Shown here: positions 10,413 to 20,160 of the stretch, piece by piece | How the letters are laid out: each line of letters opens with the position of its first letter | How positions within the stretch are numbered: position 1 is the first letter of the stretch | Origin: Lepidostoma basale | Taxonomy: Eukaryota; Arthropoda; Insecta; Trichoptera; Lepidostomatidae | DNA: 64,000 nt | Direction: 5' to 3' | Assembly (NCBI GenBank): GCA_022606425.2 | Contig: JAHDVF020000445.1 | Coordinates: 372,001 to 436,000 of the forward strand | Notes under the pieces: generated by a model | Told to the model about the DNA's origin: nothing | Databases searched by the model: none | The model's input: only the letters and a program-made list of their open reading frames with translations | Translations under genes and position numbers: made by a program

Positions 10413-10625
10413 TCCATTGTTTTGGCCAAAACACTTTGATACTTCAACATTATTAACTGGTAAATTAAAAAACTTTGTTTATGTATCACAATTTACATGA
10501 TTTAATTTTTCGCGACAGCTGTTTCGTCAACCTCTAAAAACATCATCAGGTGTTACAATAATCTATCATTTGTTTAAAATAAATTTTCGTGATTTTTCGT
10601 ACCTTTGTGTCTATCTGTTCCTATG
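10413..10625 (-). mobile_element. HH-A element with decayed hammerhead-like core
   Basis: Minus-strand HH-A unit. The core (10514-10550) keeps CTGATGA, GAAA and ACAGCTGTC, but stem II no longer pairs (TTTTTAG against TTGAC). It is cut on its right by the hAT MITE. Confidence 0.55.
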
Positions 10626-10636
10626 TCAATGTAGAG

Positions 10637-10885
10637 CAGTGGTACCCAAAGTGGCCCGTACGGACCCCCATGGGTCCGTGCGATCATTCAGGGGGTCCGT
10701 GGAAAATTAAAATTGTTTCGGAGGTCCCTGAACAACGTCAGGGGGTCTTACAATGGAAGTTATGATAAATAATAACGAATAATTCTCGTTGGCGACCTTT
10801 TTTTTAGTTCTTTCATGAAAATTAGCGGAGACCTTTTTTTAAACCAGCAGGGGGTCTACGTGACAAAAAAGTTTTGGAACCACTG
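10637..10885. mobile_element. hAT-type MITE
   Basis: 249-bp element with terminal inverted repeats CAGTGGTACCCAAA and the complement of TTTTGGAACCACTG, flanked by an exact 8-bp duplication ATGTAGAG (10629-10636 and 10886-10893). The TIR start CAGTGGT and the 8-bp target duplication are standard for hAT elements. It holds internal near-repeats of 'aggggg(g)tc' and no ORF. It is inserted in sequence continuing from the HH-A element. Confidence 0.85.
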
Positions 10886-10904
10886 ATGTAGAGGAATCTA
10901 TTAT

Positions 10905-10993
10905 AGAGAGGTATGTCGGGACAAAGAAGTATGGTGGTTCATCCTCTCTGCCTACCCATTCGGGGAAACGGTGTGATAGTAAGTTAGTTATAA
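10905..10993 (+). mobile_element. LINE-T 3' end fragment
   Basis: Reads a QERSMVVHPLCLPIRGNGV-like remnant with the 3' hairpin 'acccattcggggaaacgg' and a short TTAG tail. Confidence 0.6.
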
Positions 10994-11395
10994 ATAGATT
11001 TTTTAAGGCAGGTAACCTTAGATCAAAACAAATTATATAGAGTTAAGAATGTAATAAAACAAATGTATATAAAGTTAAGAATGTAATAAATATAATAAAA
11101 TGTATTTTATGTTGAATTGGTTTACGTAAAATTTTATGGGGGATTTTATTATAAACATTTCTGTGATGTTTTAATTATTTTTCTCCAACAAAATAGCCAT
11201 TTAATATGCAGACTGTTACCAGGAGCGCACGAGTAGGAAGGTAATCACCAGCCAAAAGCTCTTATTCTGCCCACCTTCCACGCTGACTTTGTTGTTTATA
11301 GCTAATTTGTTAAGAGCCGATCGTAAAATACGGCTTGGTAAGCATATCGATGGTGAAAATGTAAAACGAGGAAAGCGTCGAATAAACTAATTAAT
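10994..11395. other. Low-copy stretch
   Basis: A 27-bp local repeat ('atataaagttaagaatgtaataaa' and neighbours, 11035-11092). 11215-11300 is less AT-rich and does not recur. Confidence 0.3.
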
Positions 11396-11399
11396 AATT

Positions 11400-12000
11400 A
11401 TTTAGAATTAATTGTATGATGATGATGATTTGTATAACGCCATTTTTGTGAAAGATTCACTTCAAGGGAGCTCAACGTCCAGAAAGCTTCTCTTAAAAAG
11501 AAAAGTTTTAAGAGAGCTTCTGAACACTCCTTCGTCGTCTTGATTGCGGATATTGTAGGGCAGCCTGTTCCACGCCGTCGGTCCCGCGATGCCAAAAGCG
11601 CGATCTGCGAAGTTTGAAGCTCTTTGGCGCCGCGGGACGAGAAGTTTGTGTGTTGCTTCTTCCTTCGAGGATCGTAGAGTTGACTGCCGAGGGTTCAAAT
11701 TTGTCAGCTGGCAAAGTTCTGTGAGGTAGTGGGGCGCTCGTCCATGTAAGGCCTTGTGAACAAGTAGACACAGTTTATAGTCGATTCGCTCAGGTAACCT
11801 TAGCCAGTGAAGTCGATAAAGCATTGAGGTTGCTGCAGCATTCATAATGGATTGCAGTCTATCCTGTTGCTTCTTGGGTTTTCCGGCATACAGTGAGTTG
11901 CAGTAGTCGACACGTGAGATGACGAAGGAATTTATAAGGGTTTTAATGGCATCAGAAGGTAGACATTTACGGATATGTTTTATTTGTCTTAATCCAAAGA
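11400..12000 (-). pseudogene. LINE-L2 (CR1/L2-like) RT C-terminus
   Basis: The best-preserved retrotransposon coding remnant of the window. On the minus strand the frame reads INSFVISRVDYCNSLYAG, then (11845-11462) LYRLHWLRLPERIDYK, LVHKALHGRAPHYL, a basic patch, ASNFADRAFGIAGP, AWNRLPYNIR and SSLKTFLFKRSF, a classic CR1/L2 C-terminal layout. The 127-residue frame is intact and ends in a stop. The 3' UTR carries the family hairpin and (ATC)n near 11415-11430. It is 5'-truncated, so it is not functional. Confidence 0.85.
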
Positions 12001-12175
12001 AACCAGTATCTCAATAGAGACGAAGATGTAAATTATTTGGAAACAGAATATGGTGGTCGAGGCGTTTACAGGACTTATAACCTATCATTGATTGGGTTAA
12101 GCGATCGCTTTATGTAAGACAACATTCCCCATTCCGCCCTTCTTACGAACACCACGACAATGACAAACTTTGTTT
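12001..12175 (+). repeat. R515 repeat fragment
   Basis: Starts at the usual terminus ('gtatctcaatagagacgaag', 12007) and runs ~165 bases into the unit ('cattccccattccgcc'). Confidence 0.7.
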
Positions 12176-12184
12176 ATATAATCC

Positions 12185-12224
12185 TCCCGATGATGAAGGT
12201 GTAAGCCTTGAAAACATGTCGAGA
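12185..12224 (+). ncRNA. Possible sixth hammerhead-like motif (weak)
   Basis: CGATGATGA, a short hairpin AAGG/CCTT, GAAAAC and ATGTC in hammerhead order. The core is imperfect and only one copy is present in the window, so this is suggestive only. Confidence 0.25.
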
Positions 12225-12560
12225 AAAATGAACTCAAAAGTGGAAAAAACAGAGTTTTAATTCATAAAAATTCGGCATTATGGATTTCCACAGTGTAAAC
12301 GCCTTAAGTTTATCTAAAATTAATTCTTAGTTAATAATTAAGGAATGTCAAATATTTTTTTCAAATCTTATCATTGTCTCAATGTATAAATAATTATTTA
12401 TAATAAATCGATTAATATTTTATATGAATCTGTGAAGTCATTAGGTTTTAAGAAATTTGTGCAATAATTCAAACAACGTTTTACAGAAAAATTAAAAAAC
12501 ATTAATATAATTCAAATAAAATATTTTGTATTATTAACTAAAATAATGATCTATACATTG
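12225..12560. other. AT-rich stretch, nothing recognised
   Basis: No coding or family signal was found. Confidence 0.3.
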
Positions 12561-12561
12561 A

Positions 12562-13040
12562 GTAAACTAACTCACTAACTAACCATCACGCCGTCTCTCC
12601 GAAGGGGTAGCAGAAATAATGGACTGCCACCCTTTTTTTTCCTGACATATTTCTCTCGCTTCCTCAACATTCATACATCGTGTCATGCACGCGCGTCGAT
12701 TTCTCTGACTCCTCACATGGCCGACATTCAAGATTTGATAAATTTATTCATGCCACGTTTTCCTCGGTCTTCCTCTATTGTACGTTCTATTTACATCGTT
12801 AATATATATATGTTTTTACCATTCTTTCTTTCCATATATCAAAACCATCTTAATGGTCCTATCATTATTGTTCATAACACCATCATTTGCACCGCATTCA
12901 CTTCTTACATTTTCATTCGACACTTCTTTCATACACAGAGTATCCAAACATTCGTCGAAGAGATATCATTTCTACTGCATTTATTCTACTTTCATCCTTC
13001 TTTTGCCAATTCCATGCTTTGCTTCCATACATAGAGTTAA
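12562..13040 (-). pseudogene. LINE-T 3' fragment
   Basis: Inverted tail 'aactaactcactaactaacc' at 12562, the 3' hairpin block, then ~420 bases of RT C-terminus on the minus strand, up to the SEAWNWQK block at 13025. Frameshifts disrupt the frame. Confidence 0.75.
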
Positions 13041-13769
13041 AATTTATAAATTAAAATTGTGAGAAAAACTGCACTAGAAAATTATTTGTACTTATTTTAT
13101 TTTTGATTATATTGGAGCATAGATCACTTTTGAATAACTGCTCCTGTATAAAACTGTATTTCGTGATTTTGTGTTTGTGCGCCAGCCAGCCCCAATCAAA
13201 ATAGGTCCTCAGAAATCAAACGATGTGATGCTTGGCATCAAAACAGTCGTTGGCGAAAATTGTGCCGTAAATGATCTAATTCCGTCACTATTTTAAGATC
13301 TCATTCCAAGATCGAGACAATCTTATTTCTTGCATTTATTTGTCAAGGCGAAGTCCTTGTACTTTGTCTCCGAGCACTGCTGACAAGAGCAACATTTTAT
13401 TGCATATATTAGGTTATAATTTCCTTAATGTACGTGCGACGTATCAACAGAAGAATACCCTGTCAGCACGATTTTTCCCTAGATATCCCCAAATATTCCC
13501 TAGAAAACGGAAACGCTTCGGGTAACTTTGTACAAGTCCAAAAGTGTATTTTTTATCACCCTCAACAAATTACTTTAAATATGTAAATTATCGCTACTCG
13601 TCTCAAGGGAGAAAAATATAACGTGACATCAAAAAGTTGGTTTTCTGAAGCTAAGGATGAAGTGAACAATTTTATTCGTAAAACATTAAACAAACAACAT
13701 TTTGAATGTATACAAATTCTTGTAGACAAATACTGGAATTTGGATAAATTATTTTAATTATATAAGTAT
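13041..13769. other. Low-copy stretch
   Basis: No repeat family recognised. 13140-13540 is less AT-rich than its flanks. The 61-codon frame at 13340 shows no recognisable domain. Confidence 0.3.
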
Positions 13770-13840
13770 TAATTGTATCTTAATAGAGACGAAGATGTAA
13801 ATTGTTTTTCTGGGAACTGAGATACAATTAATCCTTATAA
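13770..13840 (+). repeat. R515 repeat, short terminal fragment
   Basis: The ~30-base R515 terminus ('aattgtatcttaatagagac') followed by a facing, decayed partial copy at 13815-13840 ('ggaactgagatacaatta'). Confidence 0.5.
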
Positions 13841-14285
13841 AATTAAACATCTTCTCATCTTATTCTAGTTATCTTTATGTTTTTAATTTCAAATTTTCTT
13901 TTAAAAAAATACATTTATTTGTGTCAAAATTACGTATACGTATTAAGTTTGAAAGTCCGTCATCGTTCGTCTTTATAAATAAATAAACTATTTCAATTAA
14001 AAATAAATACGAGTATAAAGCTACACGATAAAAATTTTTTTATCATTTTCTAATAAAAGATAAGTTTATATTGTTTGCTTAATTATATTAGCATTTTATA
14101 AACACCATAATGATACAAATATATATATATTTTGATTTTATATAGTATTTATACAATTTTTTTCAAAATTGTTTATTGTAAATAGATAATAAATAAAAAA
14201 ACAATATTTCTTCAAAATTCGCTATTACTTTGTGGTGCGGATCGTTTCATTATAACACAACACATTATTTCTAAATAGAAATAAA
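13841..14285. other. Very AT-rich stretch
   Basis: Nothing recognised apart from AT microsatellite-like runs (for example 14115-14130). Confidence 0.3.
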
Positions 14286-14765
14286 ATTACATCTTAACTC
14301 CAATATGTTTCGGAACACAGAGGCCCTTCATCCGACTTACTTCACACTTACCGATTTCTTCAGACTTATCAGGGAATTCTTTGAGAATTCCGTCATCTTG
14401 GAGGCGATCCATTTTTATGTTCCGGATGGTTATCTTCGACAGCGTCAGCACAGACTATTTTATCTCCCAGCATGCAAAACCAATCTGCTTCTGGTGATGC
14501 CGGTGGGGAGAGCAATCAAACTGCTGAACATGATCGCTTCGGAGATCGATGTCTTTCATATTGGTGAAAGTACGTTCAGAAGACAAATACTCTTGACATT
14601 GAAGAGTATATTGTATTCCTAATGTCGAACCATCTCTCATGCGTTCCTGGTATTATATATTTATTATATTTTACCTGTTCTCAATAGATGTCTTAAACTA
14701 TAATAATTGTTTGTAATATCTTTTGAGAAAATAAACTGATTTGATTTGATTAAATTCAATTTTCA
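14286..14765 (+). pseudogene. LINE-J 3' fragment (Jockey/CR1-like)
   Basis: Frames read VPDGYLRQRQHRLFYLPACKTN, then LLLVMPVGRAIKLLNMIASEIDVFHIGESTFRRQILLTLKSILY, the C-terminal tail style of Jockey/CR1 RTs. The 3' end is 'gagaaaataaactgatttgatttgatt', a (GATTT)n tail. It is 5'-truncated and its upstream part differs from that of other copies. Sister copies: 38700, 41575, 48255, 49465 and 50150. Confidence 0.7.
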
Positions 14766-15289
14766 TATGAACCAGTCTATTTTTGGTTAGACATTAAAAA
14801 ATGTAAAATAAAATTTTAAAGGTTTGTTTTTAACCACGGTATGAAATATGTAATTATTAATTTTATAAGTATTTATAAATAAAGTGTTGTGTTAGAAAAA
14901 AAAATTCTGTTATAAAAAACAGTAGCTCAATTTTCGTCCAAAGTTACCCAAAGTGATCATACTTTTTCATACCAACAATCCTTTCTCACATCACATAATC
15001 GAGATTATATCAACCGTTGAACCATTTCGATATAACGTATAGACCTGTCATTCTTAAACACACTACTGAGAAAATATTTTCTTATCTGAACAAGGCCTTT
15101 GGGAGTTCTTTAGCCCGGCTAAGGCTTTCATGGCGATCAATGAGGCGATGTTCAAAAGACACATGTCTTTAATACTACGGGGTATTGTGCTTTCTTTACG
15201 ACTGATGTATTATCTCAAATCGACATATTAAGCATTAAATATGTATTTGTTACATCAACTTGTGACATGGATTTGGAATTTTTTATATT
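14766..15289. other. Low-copy stretch, part less AT-rich
   Basis: 15060-15230 has near-balanced composition ('ttagcccggctaaggctttcatggc') and appears once. It is possibly host non-coding sequence. No function can be assigned. Confidence 0.3.
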
Positions 15290-15760
15290 GCTAACTATCT
15301 AACTAACTACCCATCACGCCGTCTCCCCGAAGGGGTTGGCAGAAATAATGGACTGCCACACTTTTCTTTCCTGACATATTTCTCTTTATTTCTCAACATT
15401 CATACATCGTGTCATGCACGCACGTCGATTTCTCTGACTCCTCACATGGCCGACATTCAATATTTGATTTATTTGTCTTCCTCTATTTCCGGTTCCATTT
15501 ACATCGTTAATATATATTTTTTTTACCATTCTTTCTTCATTCATTATTTCCATATGTCCAAACCATCTTATGATCCTTTCATTATTTTGTTCATAACACC
15601 ATCATTCGCACCGCATCTACTTCTTATATTTTCATTCGACACTCTATCATACACAGAGTATCCACACATTCGTCAAAGAGATCTCATTTCCACTGCATTT
15701 ATTCTACTTTTATCCTTCTTTTGCCAGTTCCATGCTTCGCTTCCATACATAAGGAAGTTT
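15290..15760 (-). pseudogene. LINE-T 3' fragment
   Basis: Minus-strand RT C-terminus (SEAWNWQKKDKSR... to the 3' hairpin), with deletions near 15475-15500. Inverted TTAG tail at 15295-15308. Confidence 0.75.
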
Positions 15761-15779
15761 TTATATTGCTAAACTTAAT

Positions 15780-15941
15780 ATTTCGGGATATGCCTATTGG
15801 TGGCGATGAGGTTCGCAACCCATCACACCGCGTCTCCCGAGGGGGCAAAAAGAGAAGGATGGAGTGCCCCATCGGTTAAAGTGTGGCAGTCCATTCTTTT
15901 TGCCTACCCATTCGGGAAGACATCGTGATGGTTAGTTAGTT
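15780..15941 (+). mobile_element. SINE-T, 5'-truncated
   Basis: Starts at 'gggatatgcctattggtggcg', keeps the B-box-like GGTTCGCAACCC and the LINE-T-like 3' end. Its TTAG tail meets the inverted tail of the next LINE-T with no spacer (15930-15950). Confidence 0.7.
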
Positions 15942-16375
15942 ACTAACTAACCATCACGCCATTTCTCAGGAGGGGTAGGCAGAAAGAATGGAACTCCACA
16001 CTGTTCTGTCCTGACATACTTCTTTCGATTCCTCTACATTCATACATATTGTCATGCACGCACGTCGATTTCTCCGACTCCTCACGTGACCGACATTCAA
16101 TATTTGATTGATTTGATCGTGTCACGTTTTCCTCGGCCTTCCTCTATTTCTAGCTCCGTTCAAGCCGTTTACATATACCTTCTTTACCATTCTATCTTCA
16201 CTCATTCTTTCCAGTTTCCAAACCATCTTAATGACCCTTTCATTATTTTGTTCATTATACTTTCATTCGCACCACATACATTTCTTATACTCTCATTTGA
16301 CACTCTGATCATACACAGATTTATCACACATTCATCTTAGAGATCTCATTTCTACTGCATTTATTCTACTTTCAT
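15942..16375 (-). pseudogene. LINE-T 3' fragment
   Basis: Minus-strand copy in the variant with a 'ggaggggtaggcagaaagaatggaa' type 3' block. RT C-terminal pattern to 16375, broken by frameshifts. It is tail to tail with the preceding SINE-T. Confidence 0.75.
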
Positions 16376-16555
16376 AGTTTAATATTACACTTATTCACAT
16401 ACATTTACAACCAGCTACATTCTTTTATTTTTGTATACAACAATATAAGGGGTTCCCACCACATACAAAAGGCTGTTATAGGGCGCAGCGACACCCTTTC
16501 GTCAGCCTCGCTGGTGCATTACCTGTTCCTCGTCATCCAGGACTAACATTTAGTA
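16376..16555. other. Spacer, nothing recognised
   Basis: Includes a less AT-rich 16445-16545 segment with no repeat match in the window. Confidence 0.3.
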
Positions 16556-16915
16556 TTGTATATCATCCAAATTTGTTTATCTGGGAAGCATGTTTACAAG
16601 AGATGGAAAAATGGAGAAAGATATGGGAAAAAGGGTTGGAGCTGAAAACAAATGAAATGGTGCACTCAAAAGTCATTACCGCAAATAGAGGCAATGCACA
16701 ATGGACTTCTAGTGCCGACCCTTGCGTATGAAAGTGAAGCTTGGAATTGGCAGAAGAATAATGAAAGCAACATAAATGCTGTAGAAATGAGGTCACTTAG
16801 AAGAATATGCGGGAAAAAATGTATGATAGAATAAGTAATGATGAAGTAAGAAAGGTAAGGAGGATGAATGAGTGATTAACAAAATAAGAAAGGGTAACTA
16901 AGATGGTTTGGACTT
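16556..16915 (+). pseudogene. LINE-T internal fragment
   Basis: Reads FVYLGSMFTRDGKMEKDM, then a block ending MHNGLLVPTLAYESEAWNWQK, then INAVEMRSLRRICG, then decays. It covers the segment just upstream of the common 3' part and lacks the TTAG tail. Confidence 0.75.
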
Positions 16916-16959
16916 ATAATTATACTTATGATACAATCTGCCATAGATTTACTGAAATT

Positions 16960-17066
16960 AGTATTTTGGGTTAGATTTAATATTTGTAGATATAAAATAA
17001 AATACTTTGTATTTAACCACGGTATGGTTATTATAATTGATGTCAACTAGTTTCGCGTGGATTCTG
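16960..17066 (-). mobile_element. HH-D element, partial
   Basis: The 'tatttaaccacggtatggttattat' outer block and the ACTAGT/GAAAC part of the HH-D core (17044-17065). It is cut by the LINE that follows. Confidence 0.5.
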
Positions 17067-17515
17067 CCAGTTGCTACTTATGGCCTCGAAACTATAACAT
17101 TGTCCAAACAAAGTGCCGAGAAACTGCGAGTGACCCAAAGAGACATGGAAAGAACCATGTTAGGAGTTAGCCTAAGAGCCATGTTAGCCTAAGAGTCAGA
17201 AACGATACGGTGAGAAAAAATACAAAGGTTGCTGACATCATCCACCGGGTAGCGACTCTAAAGTGGCAATAGGCAGGTCACGTAGCCAGAAGCTCAGACG
17301 AAAAATGGGCAAGAAGACTGCTGACTTGGCGACCGTGGACAGCAAAGATAAGTGCAGGGCGACCGCATCCACGGTGATAAGATGACCTGAACAGACATGT
17401 CAGAATGACCTGGATGCAGTCTGAACAAGACAGAGTGACGTGGAAGCAAATGGAGGAGACAAATAGGACATCCTTTTTCCAGGAGTGGACGGGAATTGGC
17501 TAAAGAAGAATAAAA
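17067..17515 (+). pseudogene. RTE-like LINE 3' fragment
   Basis: Same family as 641-1290. Frames read ATYGLETITLSKQSAEKLRVTQRDMERTMLGVSLRAML, then ADIIHRVATLKWQ-like and the terminal WTGI-like block. A local duplication of 'agttagcctaagagccatgttagcctaagag' type (17160-17195) disrupts the frame. Confidence 0.7.
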
Positions 17516-17600
17516 TGAAGAAGTTTCGCTTGGACCCTAACTTCACCAAGCATCAATTATAAGAATCATACCGTGGTTAAATACATAGTGCTTTATTTTA
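17516..17600. mobile_element. HH-D element, left part of interrupted unit
   Basis: Contains GAAAC-side core sequence on the minus strand (17523-17550) and the 'accgtggttaaatac' outer block. The element resumes at 18091 after the LTR-like insertion. Confidence 0.45.
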
Positions 17601-17606
17601 TATCTT

Positions 17607-18084
17607 TGGGGGTCAGGAGAGCAACGGGGCGGAGTCCGGGCGACGAGCAGCTGAGGACGATGTTACGCTGGACGGCAGTGTCGGTCAGCTGAAGCGATGA
17701 CTCGCCAGAATGACGTATTAAAGTGAATTCGTAGATCGGCGGGAAAGAGCCGAGATCCCTCGTGAAGTAGACTTGATAACGTAGACTCGTGTCGGTTAGA
17801 AGTCGGAATAATGACTAACGTGTAGAGTGGTCGGCTGTACGGCTTTAATATGTTTTGCTTCCTTTGCACACGATACTCTGCCGGACAACCTCTAGTAACC
17901 TTTGTGTATGAACCTGGGCCCTGATTCATCATTTTTCGCACTCGGTCATCGGCTTCGTTAGGCTGAGAATCTATTGTTTCAGGTGTTTTGATTGTCCATG
18001 CAATGTATTTCGCCATTGTAATATGCTAGTCCATTGCTTCCACTCGTGTGGTCTCAAAGTCCTGGATGGTTTGATAACCCCACA
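17607..18084. mobile_element. LTR-like (solo LTR) insertion
   Basis: A GC-richer 478-bp segment that begins TGGGGG and ends CCCCACA, so it is TG...CA bounded with short inverted ends, and is flanked by TATCTT on both sides (17601-17606 and 18085-18090). It splits an HH-D element whose two parts match the continuous copy at 31365-31440. TG...CA ends with a 6-bp duplication fit a solo LTR. The 117-codon minus-strand frame inside shows no known domain and is probably incidental. Confidence 0.5.
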
Positions 18085-18090
18085 TATCTT

Positions 18091-18150
18091 TAAGTTTAAA
18101 ATGTCTATCCACAAAGTGAGCACTTCATATAAAAATTTAAATATAATATG
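18091..18150. mobile_element. HH-D element, right part of interrupted unit
   Basis: 'ttaaaatgtctatccacaaagtgag' is the complement of sequence at 31372-31400 in the intact HH-D unit. Confidence 0.5.
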
Positions 18151-18440
18151 TTATCTACACAGCTTCAGTGAATGAGATGACGAATCAATATGGATCGGTT
18201 CATATTATATCTCGTCTGGTTTATTTGTGTATGAGCCACGTTGCTTGAGATTCAGTCTCGAGGGCATCTGAGCAAAACTAAGTTAGTTCTAACAGTTTGG
18301 GCATGTCACGAGTAGTTTTACTGATTGGTCCGTAGTATACAACTCGGTACACATCTGTACTCCGAGATGAGATTTGATATTCAAAACTACCAGGTAGTTT
18401 CATATCAAATATATATTTTTAATCTCGGGCCTGTAAGATT
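18151..18440. other. Low-copy spacer
   Basis: No family match or coding signal seen. Confidence 0.3.
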
Positions 18441-18885
18441 TTGCTGATACATCTATATGCAGTAGAAGTGAGATCTCTTAGATGAATGTATGATACTCTG
18501 TGTATGATAGAGTGTCGAATGAAAATGTTAGAAGTGAATGCGGTGCGGATGATGGTCTTATGAACAAAGTAATGAAAGGATCATTAAGATGGTTTGGACA
18601 CATGGAAATAATTAATGAAGAAAGAATGGTAAAAAAAATATATCTTAACAATGGAACTAGAAATAGAGGAAGATCGAGGAAAACGTGGCACGATCAAATA
18701 AATCAAATATTGAAAGTCGGCCACGTGAGGAGTCAGAGAAATCGACGCGCGTGCATGACACAATGTATGAATGTTGAGGAAGCGAGAGAAATATGTCAGG
18801 AAAGAAAAGTATGGCAGTCCATTATTTCTGCTTACACCTTCGGGGAGACGGCGTGATGGTGAGTTAGTTAGTTAGTTAGTTTATA
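18441..18885 (+). pseudogene. LINE-T 3' fragment, well preserved
   Basis: Open frame 18500-18856 reads YDRVSNENVRSECGADDG, SLRWFGHMEIINEERMVKKIY, RGRSRKTWHDQINQ, RSQRNRRACMTQCMNVEEAREICQERKVWQSIIS and ends ...FGETA*, followed at once by GTGATGG and (TTAG)n. The stop lies inside the conserved 3' hairpin, so the coding sequence overlaps the RNA element that the enzyme would recognise. The 5' part is missing. Confidence 0.85.
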
Positions 18886-19080
18886 AATATACAGGTATAT
18901 ACTTGTTACATACTCGTATAAATAAAAAAAACTTTGTAAAACCGATAATATTATACATACTTAAATTCAAGTGTCGCCGCATGTAAGCAATTTTTAGCGG
19001 CCATGATAATCACGTCATACGTCTATTTTCTAGTTTCATTATGAGACTGTCGTGTATCGCTTTTCCAGAGGAATTATCAA
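18886..19080. other. Spacer, nothing recognised
   Basis: AT-rich, low copy. Confidence 0.3.
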
Positions 19081-19175
19081 ATGAGGTGTGATACATTTGA
19101 TAATGCCTTAGAAAGACGAAACATGTCAGTCCTATAAATCATTTTAACTATTCGAGAAAACTAACGTTTTTATTC
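19081..19175 (+). mobile_element. HH-B element
   Basis: Plus-strand HH-B unit with the core at 19097-19127 and the 'aaaactaacgtttttattcgta' terminus. The terminus runs into the left arm of the palindrome. Confidence 0.6.
19097..19127 (+). ncRNA. Hammerhead-like motif (HH-B)
   Basis: TTGATAA, one T, stem II GCCTT/AAGAC (one mismatch), GAAA, the self-complementary ACATGT and C. It has the same order as HH-A, with an unrelated stem sequence. Core changes (first base T, G8 to A) suggest a weak or dead ribozyme. Confidence 0.4.
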
Positions 19176-19636
19176 GTAGCTATTATTTAATTTGGAGCTT
19201 CACGTCATTGTTCAAGAAAAAATAAGTAGGTTATTTATATTTTTATTTTTTATATACGAGTACTTTGTATACAACACTCACTTTTTAAACAAATTAATAT
19301 TAAATGTCAAACATGTTTCGACCTACCCGGTCCTTCCTCAGTGATATTATATAGATTTTTGAAATATTATAAAATTGTTTACAAATATGGTCAGTCTAAA
19401 CAGACCTTATTTGTAAACAATTTTATTATATTTTCAATATCTATATAATATCACTGAGAAAACACCGGGTTGTCCGAAACATGTTTGATATTTAATTTTA
19501 ATCTGTTTAAAAAGTTAGTGTTGTATACAAAATACTCGTATATAAAAAATAAAAATATAAATAACCTACTTATTTTTTCTTGAACAATGACGTGAAGCTC
19601 CAAATTAAATAATAGCTACGAATAAAAACGTTAGTT
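19159..19636. repeat. Large palindrome of two HH-C units
   Basis: Two ~235-bp arms in inverted orientation around a ~22-bp centre at 19388-19409 (itself nearly self-complementary). Each arm has the same order: terminus, 'cttgaacaatgacgtgaagctcc', 'ttttttatatacgagta', 'tttgtatacaac', then a hammerhead-like core (minus 19309-19341, plus 19453-19485). The arms differ at several sites in the core region, so this is not a recent assembly artefact. Confidence 0.8.
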
Positions 19637-19682
19637 ACTTAGTAAAATAAATAAAAAAGAAAAAGAAAAATTTAAAACATCT

Positions 19683-19755
19683 ACAACACACATCTACAAC
19701 CCTTGAGATGAGTAATTCATAAGTTATCTAATTTATTATTATTTATTAGCGTAGA
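19683..19755 (+). mobile_element. LINE-L2 3' UTR fragment
   Basis: Short remnant with CCCTTGAGATGAGTAATTCAT and the TTTATTATTATTTATT tail, the 3' end of LINE-L2. Confidence 0.55.
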
Positions 19756-19794
19756 AGAAGTAAGTTATTTAATTATTGTGTTACAAAAAAACGA

Positions 19795-20030
19795 TGGCTG
19801 ACTGAAACTGCCACGTGAAGATAAATATGGATTTTAAAGTATATATACATCTTCCAAAAATTTGTCATGCATGATCACAAATAACAAAGGTGGAATGGGG
19901 AATGTTGTAATTACATAAAGCGTGCGCTTAACCTAACCAATGACAGGTCATAAGTCCTGTAAACACCTTGATCATCCATGTTCAGTTTCCAGTTTACGTC
20001 TTCGTCTCTATTGAGATACAATTAAAAACA
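19795..20030 (-). repeat. R515 repeat, dispersed copy
   Basis: Minus-strand copy from 'gatggctgactgaaactgccacgtg' to the usual terminus at 20030. It directly abuts an HH-A unit. Confidence 0.75.
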
Positions 20031-20160
20031 AGTTTTTTGTTACAACTGATGATGCTTACATTGGTTGGCGAAACAGCTGTGGTGGCATTCTCAAAACGTT
20101 TATAATAAAAAAATATATATTATAACAGTGTTGTAAATTTAACAGTTAATAATTATTTCT
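20031..20160 (+). mobile_element. HH-A element
   Basis: Plus-strand unit with the core at 20046-20080 (CTGATGA, T, GCTTAC/GTTGGC, GAAA, ACAGCTGT, then G in place of the usual C). The missing pyrimidine at the cleavage position predicts no cleavage for this copy. Confidence 0.5.

Noticed and set aside
17663..18016. 117-codon minus-strand host gene
   Set aside because: It lies wholly inside the LTR-like insertion with no recognisable domain, and the insertion boundaries explain the unusual composition.
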